Assembly: GCA_963756025.1 (NCBI GenBank)
Contig: CAVWMF010000001.1
Location: 310,001 to 374,000, forward strand
DNA: 64,000 nucleotides
From: Bog-473 sp963756025
GTDB lineage: Bacteria > Actinomycetota > Acidimicrobiia > Acidimicrobiales > RAAP-2
Direction: 5' to 3'
Shown: piece by piece, positions 1 through 7,951 of the stretch
Numbering within the stretch: position 1 is the stretch's first letter
Layout: each line of letters opens with the position of its first letter
The notes under the pieces: model-generated
Told to the model about the DNA's origin: nothing
What the model saw: only the letters and a program-made list of their open reading frames with translations
The model's database searches: none
Position numbers and translations under genes: made by a program

Positions 1-2
1 AT

Positions 3-422
3 TCGGGATACTCCTACCCCGTGGTCGTCGTGCTCCCCTCTTCGGCGAACAATCTCTTTTCCGGCTCGAGCGCCAACATCTCGATCGTGACCGGTGCGAA
101 GCAGGACGTGCTAGCCGTTCCCACATCGGCCGTGCTGACGACGGGAACGCAGTCATATGTCCAAGTGCTCTCGGGGGGCAATCCGGTGGACAAGTCGATC
201 AAGGTCGGCATCGTCGGGGGTGTCTACACCCAGGTGCTCTCCGGCCTGCAGCTCGGAGATGAGGTGATCCTCGCCAACTATGCCGACCCCGTGCCGGCCT
301 CCAACACCTCGACCCTCGGCGGATTCGGCGGTGGCTTCGGGGGTACCGGCGGATTCGGCGGTGGCGGCTTCGGGGGCACCGGCGGTCGCTTCACGAGCGG
401 CTCCGCGAGATTCGGGGGCTGA
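3..422 (+). CDS. Efflux RND/ABC periplasmic adaptor (HlyD/MacA-like), C-terminal part
   Basis: The reading frame is open from the window edge, so the 5' end is missing. What remains looks like the last beta-barrel and membrane-proximal part of a membrane-fusion adaptor: a stretch reading SSANISIVTGAKQDVLAVPTS followed by LSGLQLGDEVILANY, the usual C-terminal pattern of HlyD/MacA-type adaptors that link an inner-membrane pump to export. The last 35 or so residues are a low-complexity GGFGG/GGTGG tail, unusual for the family. An ABC permease and ATPase would be expected upstream, outside the window. Family assignment is by pattern recognition on a fragment. Confidence 0.7.
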   Translation, partial: SGYSYPVVVVLPSSANNLFSGSSANISIVTGAKQDVLAVPTSAVLTTGTQSYVQVLSGGNPVDKSIKVGIVGGVYTQVLSGLQLGDEVILANYADPVPASNTSTLGGFGGGFGGTGGFGGGGFGGTGGRFTSGSARFGG

Positions 423-490
423 CGCGGCCCTCTGGTTCCGGTCGTCGTGGCGCCAGCCCATGTGCTGCCGGTCCCTTTAACGTAGGGCGC

Positions 491-1312
491 ATGTCGGTCG
501 AACAGCCCGAGGTCCCGCCTCTCTACGACAGCAAGCCCCATCAGGCTCGCCAGGTCGCCGAGTCGTTCGGCTCGGATGCCCGACGCTACGACCGGGCCCG
601 GCCCGACTACCCCGATGCCATGATACGGCGAGTCGTCGCCGGCAGCCCCGGTCCGTCGGTGCTCGACGTTGGCTGCGGAACGGGCATCGCGGCCCGACAG
701 TTCCAAGCGGTCGGCTGCAGGGTGCTCGGCGTGGAGGTCGACCCCCGGATGGCGGAGTTGGCACGGCAAGTCGGCATCGACGTCGAGGTGGGCGCTTTCG
801 AGACCTGGAGACCGGCCGGCCGGGAGTTCGACGCCGTCGTCTCCGGGCAGGCATGGCATTGGGTGGACCCGGTCGCGGGAGCGGCCACGGCGGCAGAGGC
901 GCTCCGGCCCGGTGGCCGGCTGGCCCTGTTCTGGAACGTGCTCGAACCGCCACCCGATCTCGACGATGCGTTCTCCACCGTCTATCGGCGGGTACTGCCG
1001 GACTCGCCCTTCAGCCGCGGCATGCCGGGCATCGGTGGGTACGCGGGGTTCTTCGCCAAAGCATCCGAGGGCATCCGGGCTGCACGCAGCTTCGGCCATC
1101 CGGAGCAGTGGCGGTTCGACTGGGAGCGGACCTACGCCCGGGACGAATGGCTCGACCAAGTGCCCACCTTCGGCGGCTACAGCGACTTGCCCGCAGGCAA
1201 AATGGACGCGCTCCTGACGGGCCTCGGGGCGGCGATCGACGCGTCCGGGGGCAGCTTCACCATGCCCTACGCCACGGTGGTGGTCACGGCGAGGCGAAAC
1301 GGCGTGGCGTGA
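491..1312 (+). CDS. Class I SAM-dependent methyltransferase
   Basis: 273-residue cytoplasmic methyltransferase of the Methyltransf_11/25 type. Motif I (VLDVGCGTG) lies near residue 57, followed by an acidic residue at the end of beta-2 (GVEVDPRM) and by a post-I segment SGQAWHWVD, a pattern typical of actinobacterial small-molecule methyltransferases. An AGGG sequence 5-8 nt upstream supports the ATG at 491. It stands 68 nt after the adaptor gene and is followed by a long non-coding stretch, so it is probably the last gene of its unit. The substrate cannot be told from sequence. Confidence 0.85.
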   Translation: MSVEQPEVPPLYDSKPHQARQVAESFGSDARRYDRARPDYPDAMIRRVVAGSPGPSVLDVGCGTGIAARQFQAVGCRVLGVEVDPRMAELARQVGIDVEVGAFETWRPAGREFDAVVSGQAWHWVDPVAGAATAAEALRPGGRLALFWNVLEPPPDLDDAFSTVYRRVLPDSPFSRGMPGIGGYAGFFAKASEGIRAARSFGHPEQWRFDWERTYARDEWLDQVPTFGGYSDLPAGKMDALLTGLGAAIDASGGSFTMPYATVVVTARRNGVA

Positions 1313-2051
1313 CACCGGACCTGCTGGTCTGAGAATCGAGTAGCGGCCGGCCCGTACGTGGACAGCGTTACAATTGGTCGTGAGGGTAGTTCGTGAAAGA
1401 AGTTTTGTCGGCATTACTCCCGGGTTGGCTTTCACTCTCTTGAACATATCGACTTGGGTGCATCCTGACGGAGTTCCTCCGTTGGCCTGTTGGGGGAGCA
1501 TTTTTCGTCAGTGAGTCTCTCTACGTTGTTGGCGACCACCTCGCTGATGCGACATCGAGCCTGCATTGGCTGGCCGTTTCGATCTCAGGGGTCCAGCCCG
1601 GCACTGAGAGTTGTTGTGCAATCGGGCTCGGAAACCGCAGTGCAACTGACAGGATCCTAGGTGAGGAGGGAGATCAGCAGGCTCACGGCGAACGAATCGA
1701 ATTCGAGCCACAGCTATCTGACCACCTCAGGGTCAGCGCTTGCGAAAGTGCATCATGTTTGAAACACGCGGGGTGGGGCGACGTTGAGGGAAATGCTCAC
1801 GAACAAGGCGAGGGGCGGTCTGCGCCCCCCTTTGCGGTGAGGCACAAAGGTGACACGCAACCAAACTGCAACCGAAATGGCGACCTTTGGGGCGTACATT
1901 CCGGAATGGCCGTCCATCCCCAACATGGGGAGTCAACTCACTATCACGAGACATGGTTGCCTCGGCGCCCTGGAAGATTGCGTCAACTTGACGAGTCAGT
2001 GCGACACGAGGCGGGGTTATCCACTTCTCTCGTCGATTAGCAGGAGGAAAA
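1313..2051. other. Intergenic region with no convincing gene
   Basis: About 740 bases without a supported gene. Open frames here have no ribosome-binding site or recognisable protein pattern. A GC-rich hairpin (GGGGCG / CGCCCC at 1812-1828, followed by CCTTT) could be a weak terminator on the plus strand, and GTCAACTTGAC at 1982-1992 is a small palindrome. The 3' end carries the leader and strong ribosome-binding site of the secreted-protein gene. Confidence 0.5.
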
Positions 2052-3107
2052 ATGAAAAAGACCGTCGTCACCGTCTTTGCTACCTTCGCCGTCGCCAGCG
2101 TACTGCTTCTTGGAATTGGAGCGTCAGGCGTGACGAACACCCTGGCGCTCCGAGGTGGGAACTCAGAGGCGATTACCTGTCCGAACGCTTTGACGTACAC
2201 AAACGTCAAGGCGAAATCGGAGACGGTGAATTGCGCAAAAGCCACGCCTGTGTCCACTACGACCTCGACCCTCCCGAAGGTCCCACCCGCGAAAACAACA
2301 GCGCCGCCGACAACCACAACGACATCGACCACGACCACAGCGCCCACCGCTGGCACCTGCACAAGCCTGGCATTCTCATCCAGCGATCCTGAGGCGACCG
2401 ATAACACAGACCCTGGCGACGTCGAGAACTGGTGGGTCAACAACGACGCATGGTCCGGATCACATGGCCCTCAGACCATCGCCGTATGCAACCAGTCGTC
2501 GTGGTATGCAGCCTCGAACCAGCCCAACCTCGGGGGTCAGGTGGAGACGTACCCCAACACCGAGTACGACGTGGGTGGCCGAGACAACCCCTCCACGACG
2601 CCAATCTCGGGGTTCAAATCCATCACGTCCACGTTCTCAGAACTCAACTCCGCCGCAGGTGGTTGGGACGCCGCCTATGACCTTTGGACCGACAACTGGT
2701 CGAACGAAACGATGATCTGGAACCAGTGGGCTGGCGACAATGCATTCTGGGCAAACTGTGCAAGCGCCTCGAACAGCACCACCTTCTGTGGCACCGAGCA
2801 AGGAGTTGCCCTGACCCTTGACGGCGTGGCATATCACTTCCTCGCTAATGGACCGCAGAACGCCAACGGAACTCCAATCCCCTGCACATCGAAGAACGAG
2901 GGGGACTGTGAGTACATGTTCTTCCGTGACGCGCAGGTGTCGAGTGGTTCAGTGGACCTGCTGGCAGCGTTCCAGTGGGAAGTTGCGCACGGCTATGCCA
3001 GTGCATCAGACGTCCCGACGCAGCTCGAGTACGGCACCGAGATCAGTTACACGAATGGCACCGAGACGTTCGCCGTGAATGGGCTCACGTTCAACGTCAG
3101 CAAATGA
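2052..3107 (+). CDS. Secreted GH12-like glycoside hydrolase / concanavalin-fold protein
   Basis: 351 residues, preceded by a very strong ribosome-binding site (AGGAGG, 2042-2047). Residues 1-32 form a Sec signal peptide (KK, then a hydrophobic core, then an Ala-rich end). Residues about 70-110 are a Thr/Pro linker, typical of exported actinobacterial enzymes. The rest is rich in Trp, Asn and Ser and resembles the GH12 beta-jelly-roll: AAYDLWTDNW then ETMIW, with Glu219 where the GH12 nucleophile sits, and YGTEISYTNG near the C-terminus, with Glu330 where the acid/base sits. Four or more Cys suggest disulfides. Cellulase/xyloglucanase activity is possible but not shown; it may be a divergent or non-catalytic member. 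Confidence 0.6.
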   Translation: MKKTVVTVFATFAVASVLLLGIGASGVTNTLALRGGNSEAITCPNALTYTNVKAKSETVNCAKATPVSTTTSTLPKVPPAKTTAPPTTTTTSTTTTAPTAGTCTSLAFSSSDPEATDNTDPGDVENWWVNNDAWSGSHGPQTIAVCNQSSWYAASNQPNLGGQVETYPNTEYDVGGRDNPSTTPISGFKSITSTFSELNSAAGGWDAAYDLWTDNWSNETMIWNQWAGDNAFWANCASASNSTTFCGTEQGVALTLDGVAYHFLANGPQNANGTPIPCTSKNEGDCEYMFFRDAQVSSGSVDLLAAFQWEVAHGYASASDVPTQLEYGTEISYTNGTETFAVNGLTFNVSK

Positions 3108-3660
3108 TCGATTCGCCGGAGACGATGCGACGATCAGCGCGAACGATGCTGAGACAACGGTGGCCGCCCGTCCGCCACCCCGATGGAACGATGCTGACTT
3201 CCTCTCCGATGACGCGGCCGGGGCATGGGAGGGTGGCCTCGTTGTCGAAGGCGACGTCGGAGGCGGTGAGTTGCTTATCGTCGTTGTAGAAGTCGACGGT
3301 GATGCCAGCGATGAGCGAGTCCACTTCACTGTTGCGGCCAGGCTCGTCGGCTGCTTGCCTTGTGACGGGGTGGAAGGTCCAGATGGCGAAGTTGTTCCTC
3401 GCGGGGGCGAACGCGTTCGGCCGGGCTTCGACGGCGTTGGGCAGATGGCCAATCTCAGTGACCAAACCAGACACGGTCCGAGGGCGTGACGATGACTTCC
3501 GGGTTTCTCGGCCATCATCCGTAGAGTCGGAGTCCGGCAGAGCGCGGTGTGGCTGATTGCGGTGGCGGTGGCGATCGTCGTGAAGGTCACGGGTGGCCTT
3601 CGGGCTGCGGAGATCAACGCAGGCCCGCTCGACGTTGGCCAGGGTCTCGGGGGCTGTCAT
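3097..3660 (-). pseudogene. Decayed HTH protein (DUF6262-like), frameshifted
   Basis: On the minus strand, one frame starts MTAPETLANVERACVDL, the frame beside it continues with PVTFTTIATATAISHTAL and CRTPTLRMMAE, then the first frame resumes with GLVTEIGHLPNAVEA. Joined, these read like the N-terminal helix-turn-helix protein that accompanies some transposases (DUF6262 type), so at least two frameshifts have broken it. The first frame then stays open to 3097 with GC-rich third positions, overlapping the 3' end of the secreted-protein gene. No transposase is left nearby. The family name is from memory of the pattern and the downstream half is unassigned. Confidence 0.4.
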
Positions 3661-3743
3661 CTCGGCAGATTCTCACTTTCGGCCAAGCGGCGTCGAGGCG
3701 GCCGATGAGGCGCCGGTGGCAGCTGCCACCAAGCTGGGTACGT

Positions 3744-4472
3744 CTATGTCTGGGCCAGCGCAGCGATGCGGGAGTCGTAGTCGTCGGCCAATCGGCCCAA
3801 GGCATCGGCACAGTCCCCCGCGAACGATGAACCGTGCATCAGAGCCAGGGTGTTCGGACGCAGGTCGGCCAACGTGCGCAGCGTGGCTCCCGTGGAGGGA
3901 GCGAGGCAGGTGGCGTGGAAGACGTCCTCTGCGATGCCTGCGGGCTCAACGATGTCGTCGTGGGTGAGGGCAGGCCCGTTCCCGAGGTGGGTGAACAGAT
4001 CACCGCAGAGCAGCGTACCCGTCGTCTCCTCGTAGAGGACCCGCGCTTCCCAGCCGTGTGGCACGTGGGGGGTGTCGATGTGCCGGACCTGCTTGCCGCC
4101 GAGGTCGATGACGTCGCCGTCGGCCAGCGGACGGGGTGGGCGGTCGGCGAGATCATCGAGGGAGACCATGCAGCCCATGCCGCCGTGTGCCACCTGCGCC
4201 GCGGGAGCGGCGGCGAGGAACAGGTTCATGGCGCCGCACTCGTCTGACTCGACGTGGCCGAAGGTGATCCAGCGCAGGGACTCGACCGGGAGGATGGTGG
4301 AAACCGCACCGCTTATCGCGTCGAACGTGCGGCGAGCCCCGGTGTGGAACAAGAGGGGCTCCTCGGCGTCGATGAGGAAGTGGTTGAACGTGAACCCGGT
4401 GGGGCCGATGTCGGGAACGAAGGCGGAAAGCCGGAAGATGCGATCGGCGATCTCGTCGATTTGGATATCCAT
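3744..4472 (-). CDS. MBL-fold oxygen-binding diiron-type protein (ODP/flavodiiron-like)
   Basis: 242-residue metallo-beta-lactamase-fold protein. Instead of the hydrolase signature HxHxDH it carries H73-x-E75-x-D77 (GHVESDE), the metal-ligand set of flavodiiron proteins, with later ligand candidates at TPHVPHGWE (H136/H139), CGDLF (D158) and LMHGSSF. Known relatives with this set bind O2 at a diiron site and lack hydrolase activity. The flavodoxin domain of true flavodiiron proteins is absent. The ATG at 4472 has CTAAGGAG 8 nt upstream. The gene lies 14 nt after the mycothiol-dependent enzyme gene and is the last gene of a TetR-led operon. A role in oxygen or oxidative stress handling is inference. 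Confidence 0.75.
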   Translation of the reverse strand: MDIQIDEIADRIFRLSAFVPDIGPTGFTFNHFLIDAEEPLLFHTGARRTFDAISGAVSTILPVESLRWITFGHVESDECGAMNLFLAAAPAAQVAHGGMGCMVSLDDLADRPPRPLADGDVIDLGGKQVRHIDTPHVPHGWEARVLYEETTGTLLCGDLFTHLGNGPALTHDDIVEPAGIAEDVFHATCLAPSTGATLRTLADLRPNTLALMHGSSFAGDCADALGRLADDYDSRIAALAQT

Positions 4473-4486
4473 GGTCGGTCTACTCC

Positions 4487-5233
4487 TTAGAGGGGAAGGG
4501 GGTGAGCGAGAACGCCGGTACCGGGGAGGCGACCGGAAAGGATGCGTATGAAGGTGATGGCGTCTATCTCGACGCGTTCTCCGTCCGTGCCCTGGCTGAA
4601 CATTCCCCCGGCCGGGCCTTCGAGGACAAGTTCGAACGGTACATCGTGAATCGATGCCCACTCCCCCACGATGTCGGCGACGAGGCGACCGTCATGATCG
4701 GCGGTCAACTCCATGGGGCGATCTATGGCGGCGCATATGTCGATCCGGTGGGCCCAGACGTCGCGGGTGAACCCGACGTCGAGGAGGTATTTGAGCGGTG
4801 TCCAACCGATGGGCGGCCCGAAGGGGATCGGCAGGTAACGCATCGGGGGTGGCGTCCGCCACCGCCCCTTCACTGCCCGCGGACCGATGGCGGTCATCTG
4901 TTCGACGACCTGCAGATTGGAAAGATGGGCCCGTTCACGTATCTGTAGTTCGTTCATGCCGTCGACCCAGTGATGCGAATCGATCTCCCGGTTCAGCGGG
5001 ACGCCCCTTCGGAGCTGGTGCACGAACGTCGGGAACGAGGCTTGGGCTTCGCCCGATCCGAGGATGTGCAGCGCAACCTTGCGGACATCCCATCCGGTGC
5101 AATCCGTCTCCGTCGTCCATTCCTCCGGCGAGAGCGTCGCGAGCAGGTCGGCGAAACGCCTGAACTCCTCTTCGGCGAGCACCCGTGCTTCGGGCCGTGC
5201 GATCCTCTTTTGGGCCAATGTGGTGGTGGTCAT
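4487..5233 (-). CDS. Maleylpyruvate isomerase-family, mycothiol-dependent enzyme (DinB fold)
   Basis: 248 residues with the actinobacterial MDMPI/TIGR03083 layout: an N-terminal helical segment with DCTGWDVRKVALHILG, whose His is a predicted metal ligand, and a central TRDVWAHRIDI segment in place of the usual REXWVHXXD, giving a second His. These proteins use a divalent metal and mycothiol for thiol-transfer, isomerisation or detoxification. The start overlaps the end of the TetR gene by 4 nt (ATGA), which indicates translational coupling. The electrophile it acts on is unknown; the regulator upstream probably senses it or a related compound. Confidence 0.8.
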   Translation of the reverse strand: MTTTTLAQKRIARPEARVLAEEEFRRFADLLATLSPEEWTTETDCTGWDVRKVALHILGSGEAQASFPTFVHQLRRGVPLNREIDSHHWVDGMNELQIRERAHLSNLQVVEQMTAIGPRAVKGRWRTPPPMRYLPIPFGPPIGWTPLKYLLDVGFTRDVWAHRIDICAAIDRPMELTADHDGRLVADIVGEWASIHDVPFELVLEGPAGGMFSQGTDGERVEIDAITFIRILSGRLPGTGVLAHPLPL

Positions 5234-5817
5234 TGCTGCGCTCTCCTTTGTCGTGCGTCATCAAGGTGCAGGTCGACGAGTCGGTCCAAGTGGCGAACCC
5301 AGCGATCCCCGCCGGGGTCATTGCTGATCTGGGCGTCGATCAGGCCGGCGACCATGGCGATGATGCAGTCGATGTCACCCTGATCGTCCAGACCGGACGT
5401 GCGGAGGAGGGCGATCACCCGAACGAGTACCTCCTCGGCCAGCGCGTAGGACTCGGCCGAAGGCTCGAATCCGGGGATCGGGCGCTGGAGCAGGAGTGCG
5501 CAACGTGCCGAGTCCTCCACCGCGAACGTCACGAACGTACCCATGAACATCTTCACCGCAGCTCGCGGATCGCTGGGCAACTCGAGGCGGTCGAGGCGGT
5601 CGAGGAGTTGCCGGTTGCCATCGGCGAACATGGCGTCGTAAAGGCCGATCTTCGAGTCGAAGTATTCGTACAACGAAGGCTGTCGGATTCCCACTTCGCG
5701 TGCGAGCGCGTGCAGCGACAACCCACCGATGCCGTTGATCTCCGCCAGCTTCCAGGCGGCCTCGAGGATCGTGGCCATCCGCAATTGGCGTCGGGTGGTG
5801 GTCGCGTTACCTATCAC
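5230..5817 (-). CDS. TetR-family transcriptional regulator, autoregulated
   Basis: 195 residues. The HTH is at about residues 29-55 (LSLHALAREVGIRQPSLYEYF); the recognition helix keeps the Q-P-S/T-L-Y residues with which classical TetR contacts tetO. The C-terminal ligand domain (about 70-190) is unassigned. The start is a GTG at 5817 that lies inside an operator. There is no ribosome-binding site and the -10 box ends only 8 nt upstream, so the mRNA is probably leaderless. A later ATG would cut into helix 1. It heads a three-gene operon with the mycothiol enzyme and the diiron MBL protein. This is not a tetracycline-resistance locus: no efflux gene is present. Confidence 0.88.
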   Translation of the reverse strand: MIGNATTTRRQLRMATILEAAWKLAEINGIGGLSLHALAREVGIRQPSLYEYFDSKIGLYDAMFADGNRQLLDRLDRLELPSDPRAAVKMFMGTFVTFAVEDSARCALLLQRPIPGFEPSAESYALAEEVLVRVIALLRTSGLDDQGDIDCIIAMVAGLIDAQISNDPGGDRWVRHLDRLVDLHLDDARQRRAQQ

Positions 5818-5846
5818 TGATAGGTATTGTACCTATCAGTGATAGG
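5810..5846. promoter_or_regulatory. Twin tetO-like operators within a 17-bp perfect inverted repeat
   Basis: 5810-5826 and 5830-5846 are perfect inverted copies (17 bp, 3-nt spacer TTG). Each arm holds the 15-mer CCTATCAGTGATAGG (5832-5846, and its complement at 5810-5824), itself a palindrome around one central base and nearly identical to the core of E. coli tetO2. One copy fills the -35/-10 spacer of the TetR promoter; the other covers the region just after the -10 box and the GTG start codon. Two dimers bound here would block polymerase and could also affect the divergent sulfotransferase gene. Confidence 0.85.
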
Positions 5847-5853
5847 AAGTCAA
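5826..5853 (-). promoter_or_regulatory. Sigma-70-type promoter of the TetR operon
   Basis: On the minus strand TTGACT (5853-5848) and TACAAT (5831-5826) are separated by 16 nt, close to consensus. Transcription would start at about 5817-5820, on or within a few bases of the GTG start codon, which predicts a leaderless transcript. Confidence 0.75.
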
Positions 5854-6015
5854 GAAGGCACTGCTGAACAGCACTGTTTCTCTGACTCCACGTGCATTCA
5901 GCGCCAAAGTGCAACTGCCGATGCATGACACAATCGCCAAACCAGGGTCGGCGCAGGGCGCACCGGTCTCTGGGCGAACAGGGCATGGCAGGCCATGTCC
6001 AAAGGGGGAGGCGCA

Positions 6016-6636
6016 ATGGAACTCGTGGTCGTCGGTGCAGGTGTTGGCCGAACGGGGACGCATTCACTCAAGCTGGCGCTCGAGCAATTGTCGGGAGCGC
6101 CCTGTCATCACATGATGGAGATGATGGCCGACCCCGGTCAGGTACCGGCCTGGATCGACGCCATCGAGGGTCGGCCCGTCGACTGGTCGACCATGCTCGC
6201 GAACTATCGTTCGATCGTCGACTGGCCGGGCGGATCGTTCTGGCCCGAGCTTTCGGCTGCGAACCCGGACACGCTCGTGTTGCTCTCGGTGCGTGACCCT
6301 GAATCGTGGTACCGCAGCGCTTCCAACACGATCTTTCTGGCCTTCGATCGTGTGCCACCGGAAATGGCGCCGTGGATGGATGCCATGCGCAAACTCCTGC
6401 ACGACAGGTTCAGCGACCAGTTCGAGAACCCGACAGCCATGATGGATGCCTACGAGCGCCACAACGACGAAGTGCGCTCGAAGGTCCCCTCGGCCCAGTT
6501 GCTGGAGTGGACACTCGGCGACGGGTGGGAGCCGATCTGCGAACGGCTCGGGCACCCGGTCCCCGCCAACCCGTTTCCGGTGACGAACTCGACGAGTGAG
6601 TTCCGCCAGATGATCGGCTTGCCGCCGCTCGCCTGA
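6016..6636 (+). CDS. Sulfotransferase-family protein (Sulfotransfer_4 type)
   Basis: 206 residues. An N-terminal P-loop-like 5'-phosphosulfate-binding motif (GAGVGRTGTHSLKLAL) and a later VRDPESWYRS segment, the usual 3'-phosphate-binding Arg/Ser region, place it in the PAPS-dependent sulfotransferase superfamily. It is of the short cytosolic kind common in actinobacteria with unknown acceptor. An in-frame ATG exists at 5995, but GGGGGAG at 6004-6010 points to the ATG at 6016, which starts with the beta strand leading to the P-loop. It is divergent from the TetR operon and may share its operator region. A true sulfotransferase role is not proven; many members are uncharacterised. Confidence 0.78.
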   Translation: MELVVVGAGVGRTGTHSLKLALEQLSGAPCHHMMEMMADPGQVPAWIDAIEGRPVDWSTMLANYRSIVDWPGGSFWPELSAANPDTLVLLSVRDPESWYRSASNTIFLAFDRVPPEMAPWMDAMRKLLHDRFSDQFENPTAMMDAYERHNDEVRSKVPSAQLLEWTLGDGWEPICERLGHPVPANPFPVTNSTSEFRQMIGLPPLA

Positions 6637-6669
6637 AGGTTCCTGGCGAAGAGGGTCTCGCCGGCAGGA

Positions 6670-7517
6670 CTACCCCGACTCGGCCCGCGCACGGATTCTC
6701 TCGAGAGAGGTTCGGATGTGCGGGTCACGGGGATACATCACCGCCTGCTGTACGACTCGGATGAGGCCGGCTGTGATGAAGTACACGCTCACACCAGCGG
6801 GTAGCGAGATGTAGACCACGGCCAAGAGGAGCGGCGCCACTTTGAGGATGCGTTGCATCTGCGGAGGTTCTGTGGACGGCGTGGTATGCAGCTGCTTCGA
6901 CTGCTTGATCTGCAGGTACTGCAGTGCCACGGCCACGAGCGCCATCGCGAGAAAGGGAATCCGGGCCTCCCAACCGATTCCGGGTGTGCGAACCGAATCG
7001 GCGAGGTTCAGCCCGAAGGCCACAAGGTGACCGTGCGCTGCCGCGATGGCGTTGTAGAGCTTCGTCCCATTGCTCAGGTACAGGGGGTCGGCCTTGAGCA
7101 CGCCTCCCACCACCGATTGGTGGACCAGGCCCCGGATGGCGCCGTTGAGGACGATCAGGATCGGGAGTTGCGCCAGCAGGGGCAGGTACCCACGCACGAG
7201 GCTGATGTCGTTCTCCGCATAGAGCGTCTTGAGCGCGGATTGCTGGAGGAGAATGCGGTCCCGCCGTTCGGAGGCGGACATGCCCGGATGCAGCTTGTGC
7301 TTGGCCCGAAGGCGCTCGATATCGGGAGCGAGGACTCGCATTTTCATGGTGGCCCTGATGCTGCGCAGAGTGATCGGGTACAGCACGACCATGACCACGA
7401 GGGTCAAGAGTGCGATTGCCACCGCGCTATTGGGGATCAGGGCGTAGGTGCCAGCGAGGATCCACGCGAACGCGGCGTAAACGGGTGGCCGAATTGGCCG
7501 AGTATGGACGCGAACAT
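6670..7517 (-). pseudogene. yidC: YidC/Oxa1 membrane insertase, frameshifted near the 5' end
   Basis: The main frame (GTG at 7422 to the stop at 6670, 250 residues) has the YidC core: membrane segments, the basic loop RSIRATMKMRVLAPDIERLRAK, LAQLPILIVLNGAI and a C-terminal hairpin. It lacks the first membrane helix. That helix is encoded just upstream in another frame: ATG at 7517 with AGGAG before it reads MFASILGQFGHP, and after one missing base at about 7482-7487 (a C/G run) the main frame reads VYAAFAWILAGTYALIPNSA, joining directly to residue 1. So either the gene is broken, or this is a one-base sequence error, or it is a frameshifting site. YidC is normally essential, which favours an error or a second copy elsewhere. 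Confidence 0.8.
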
Positions 7518-7583
7518 TTTGTTCTCCTGTTGTCTCGGAGTGATTGAGGTCTAGACAGCGGTCCGCAGGGACCGGCGTCTAGA

Positions 7584-7847
7584 TCAACACCGAGGCTGAG
7601 CCAGAAGAACGAGTTGCACAACACCCCGGGATTGCTCCGTTGCCGACTTTCCGGAACGGAAGAGGGCGATCCCGTCGAGAAGGCCCGAGAAGAGACGGTC
7701 ACTCCACATCACGGTGGATGCGGAGGCGACGACGACGGCCACGAGGGCAAACGCCGCGACCATCACCACCAGCTGTGTCGGGTCGGGATTGAGGAGCGTG
7801 GCAGTGCCGAGGGCGACGCACGCGGCTGCCATCAGCGACCTCAGCAC
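7584..7847 (-). CDS. Small two-helix membrane protein (DUF6412-like)
   Basis: 87 residues starting at a GTG. Residues about 3-20 and 24-48 form two membrane segments, followed by a short cytoplasmic tail with LFSGLLDGIALFRSGKSATEQ. Such small proteins lie next to the YidC-type insertase gene in several actinobacteria and are annotated DUF6412. It lies 66 nt before the yidC start on the same strand, so the two are probably co-transcribed. A helper role in membrane insertion is inference from position only. Confidence 0.6.
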   Translation of the reverse strand: MLRSLMAAACVALGTATLLNPDPTQLVVMVAAFALVAVVVASASTVMWSDRLFSGLLDGIALFRSGKSATEQSRGVVQLVLLAQPRC

Positions 7848-7951
7848 GACTCGATCCTACCTACGGAGTCGGTGAGGGACAAGGGATCGCGAATGTCTGA
7901 TCAACTGTCGGAAGCGCAAGAGTTCCCGGAACGCTGATCAAGGAGAAGAAG

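Noticed and set aside
278..1501. 407-codon minus-strand open frame
   Set aside because: Antisense to the methyltransferase and to the adaptor's Gly-rich tail.
1840..1910. Possible cyclic-di-GMP riboswitch upstream of the secreted enzyme
   Set aside because: A GGTGACACGCAACC stretch recalls part of the class I motif, but the second half of the aptamer and its tetraloop contacts are missing.
5230..5817. Tetracycline-resistance regulator
   Set aside because: The operator resembles tetO, but there is no tetA-type efflux gene and the ligand domain is unlike TetR of resistance determinants.
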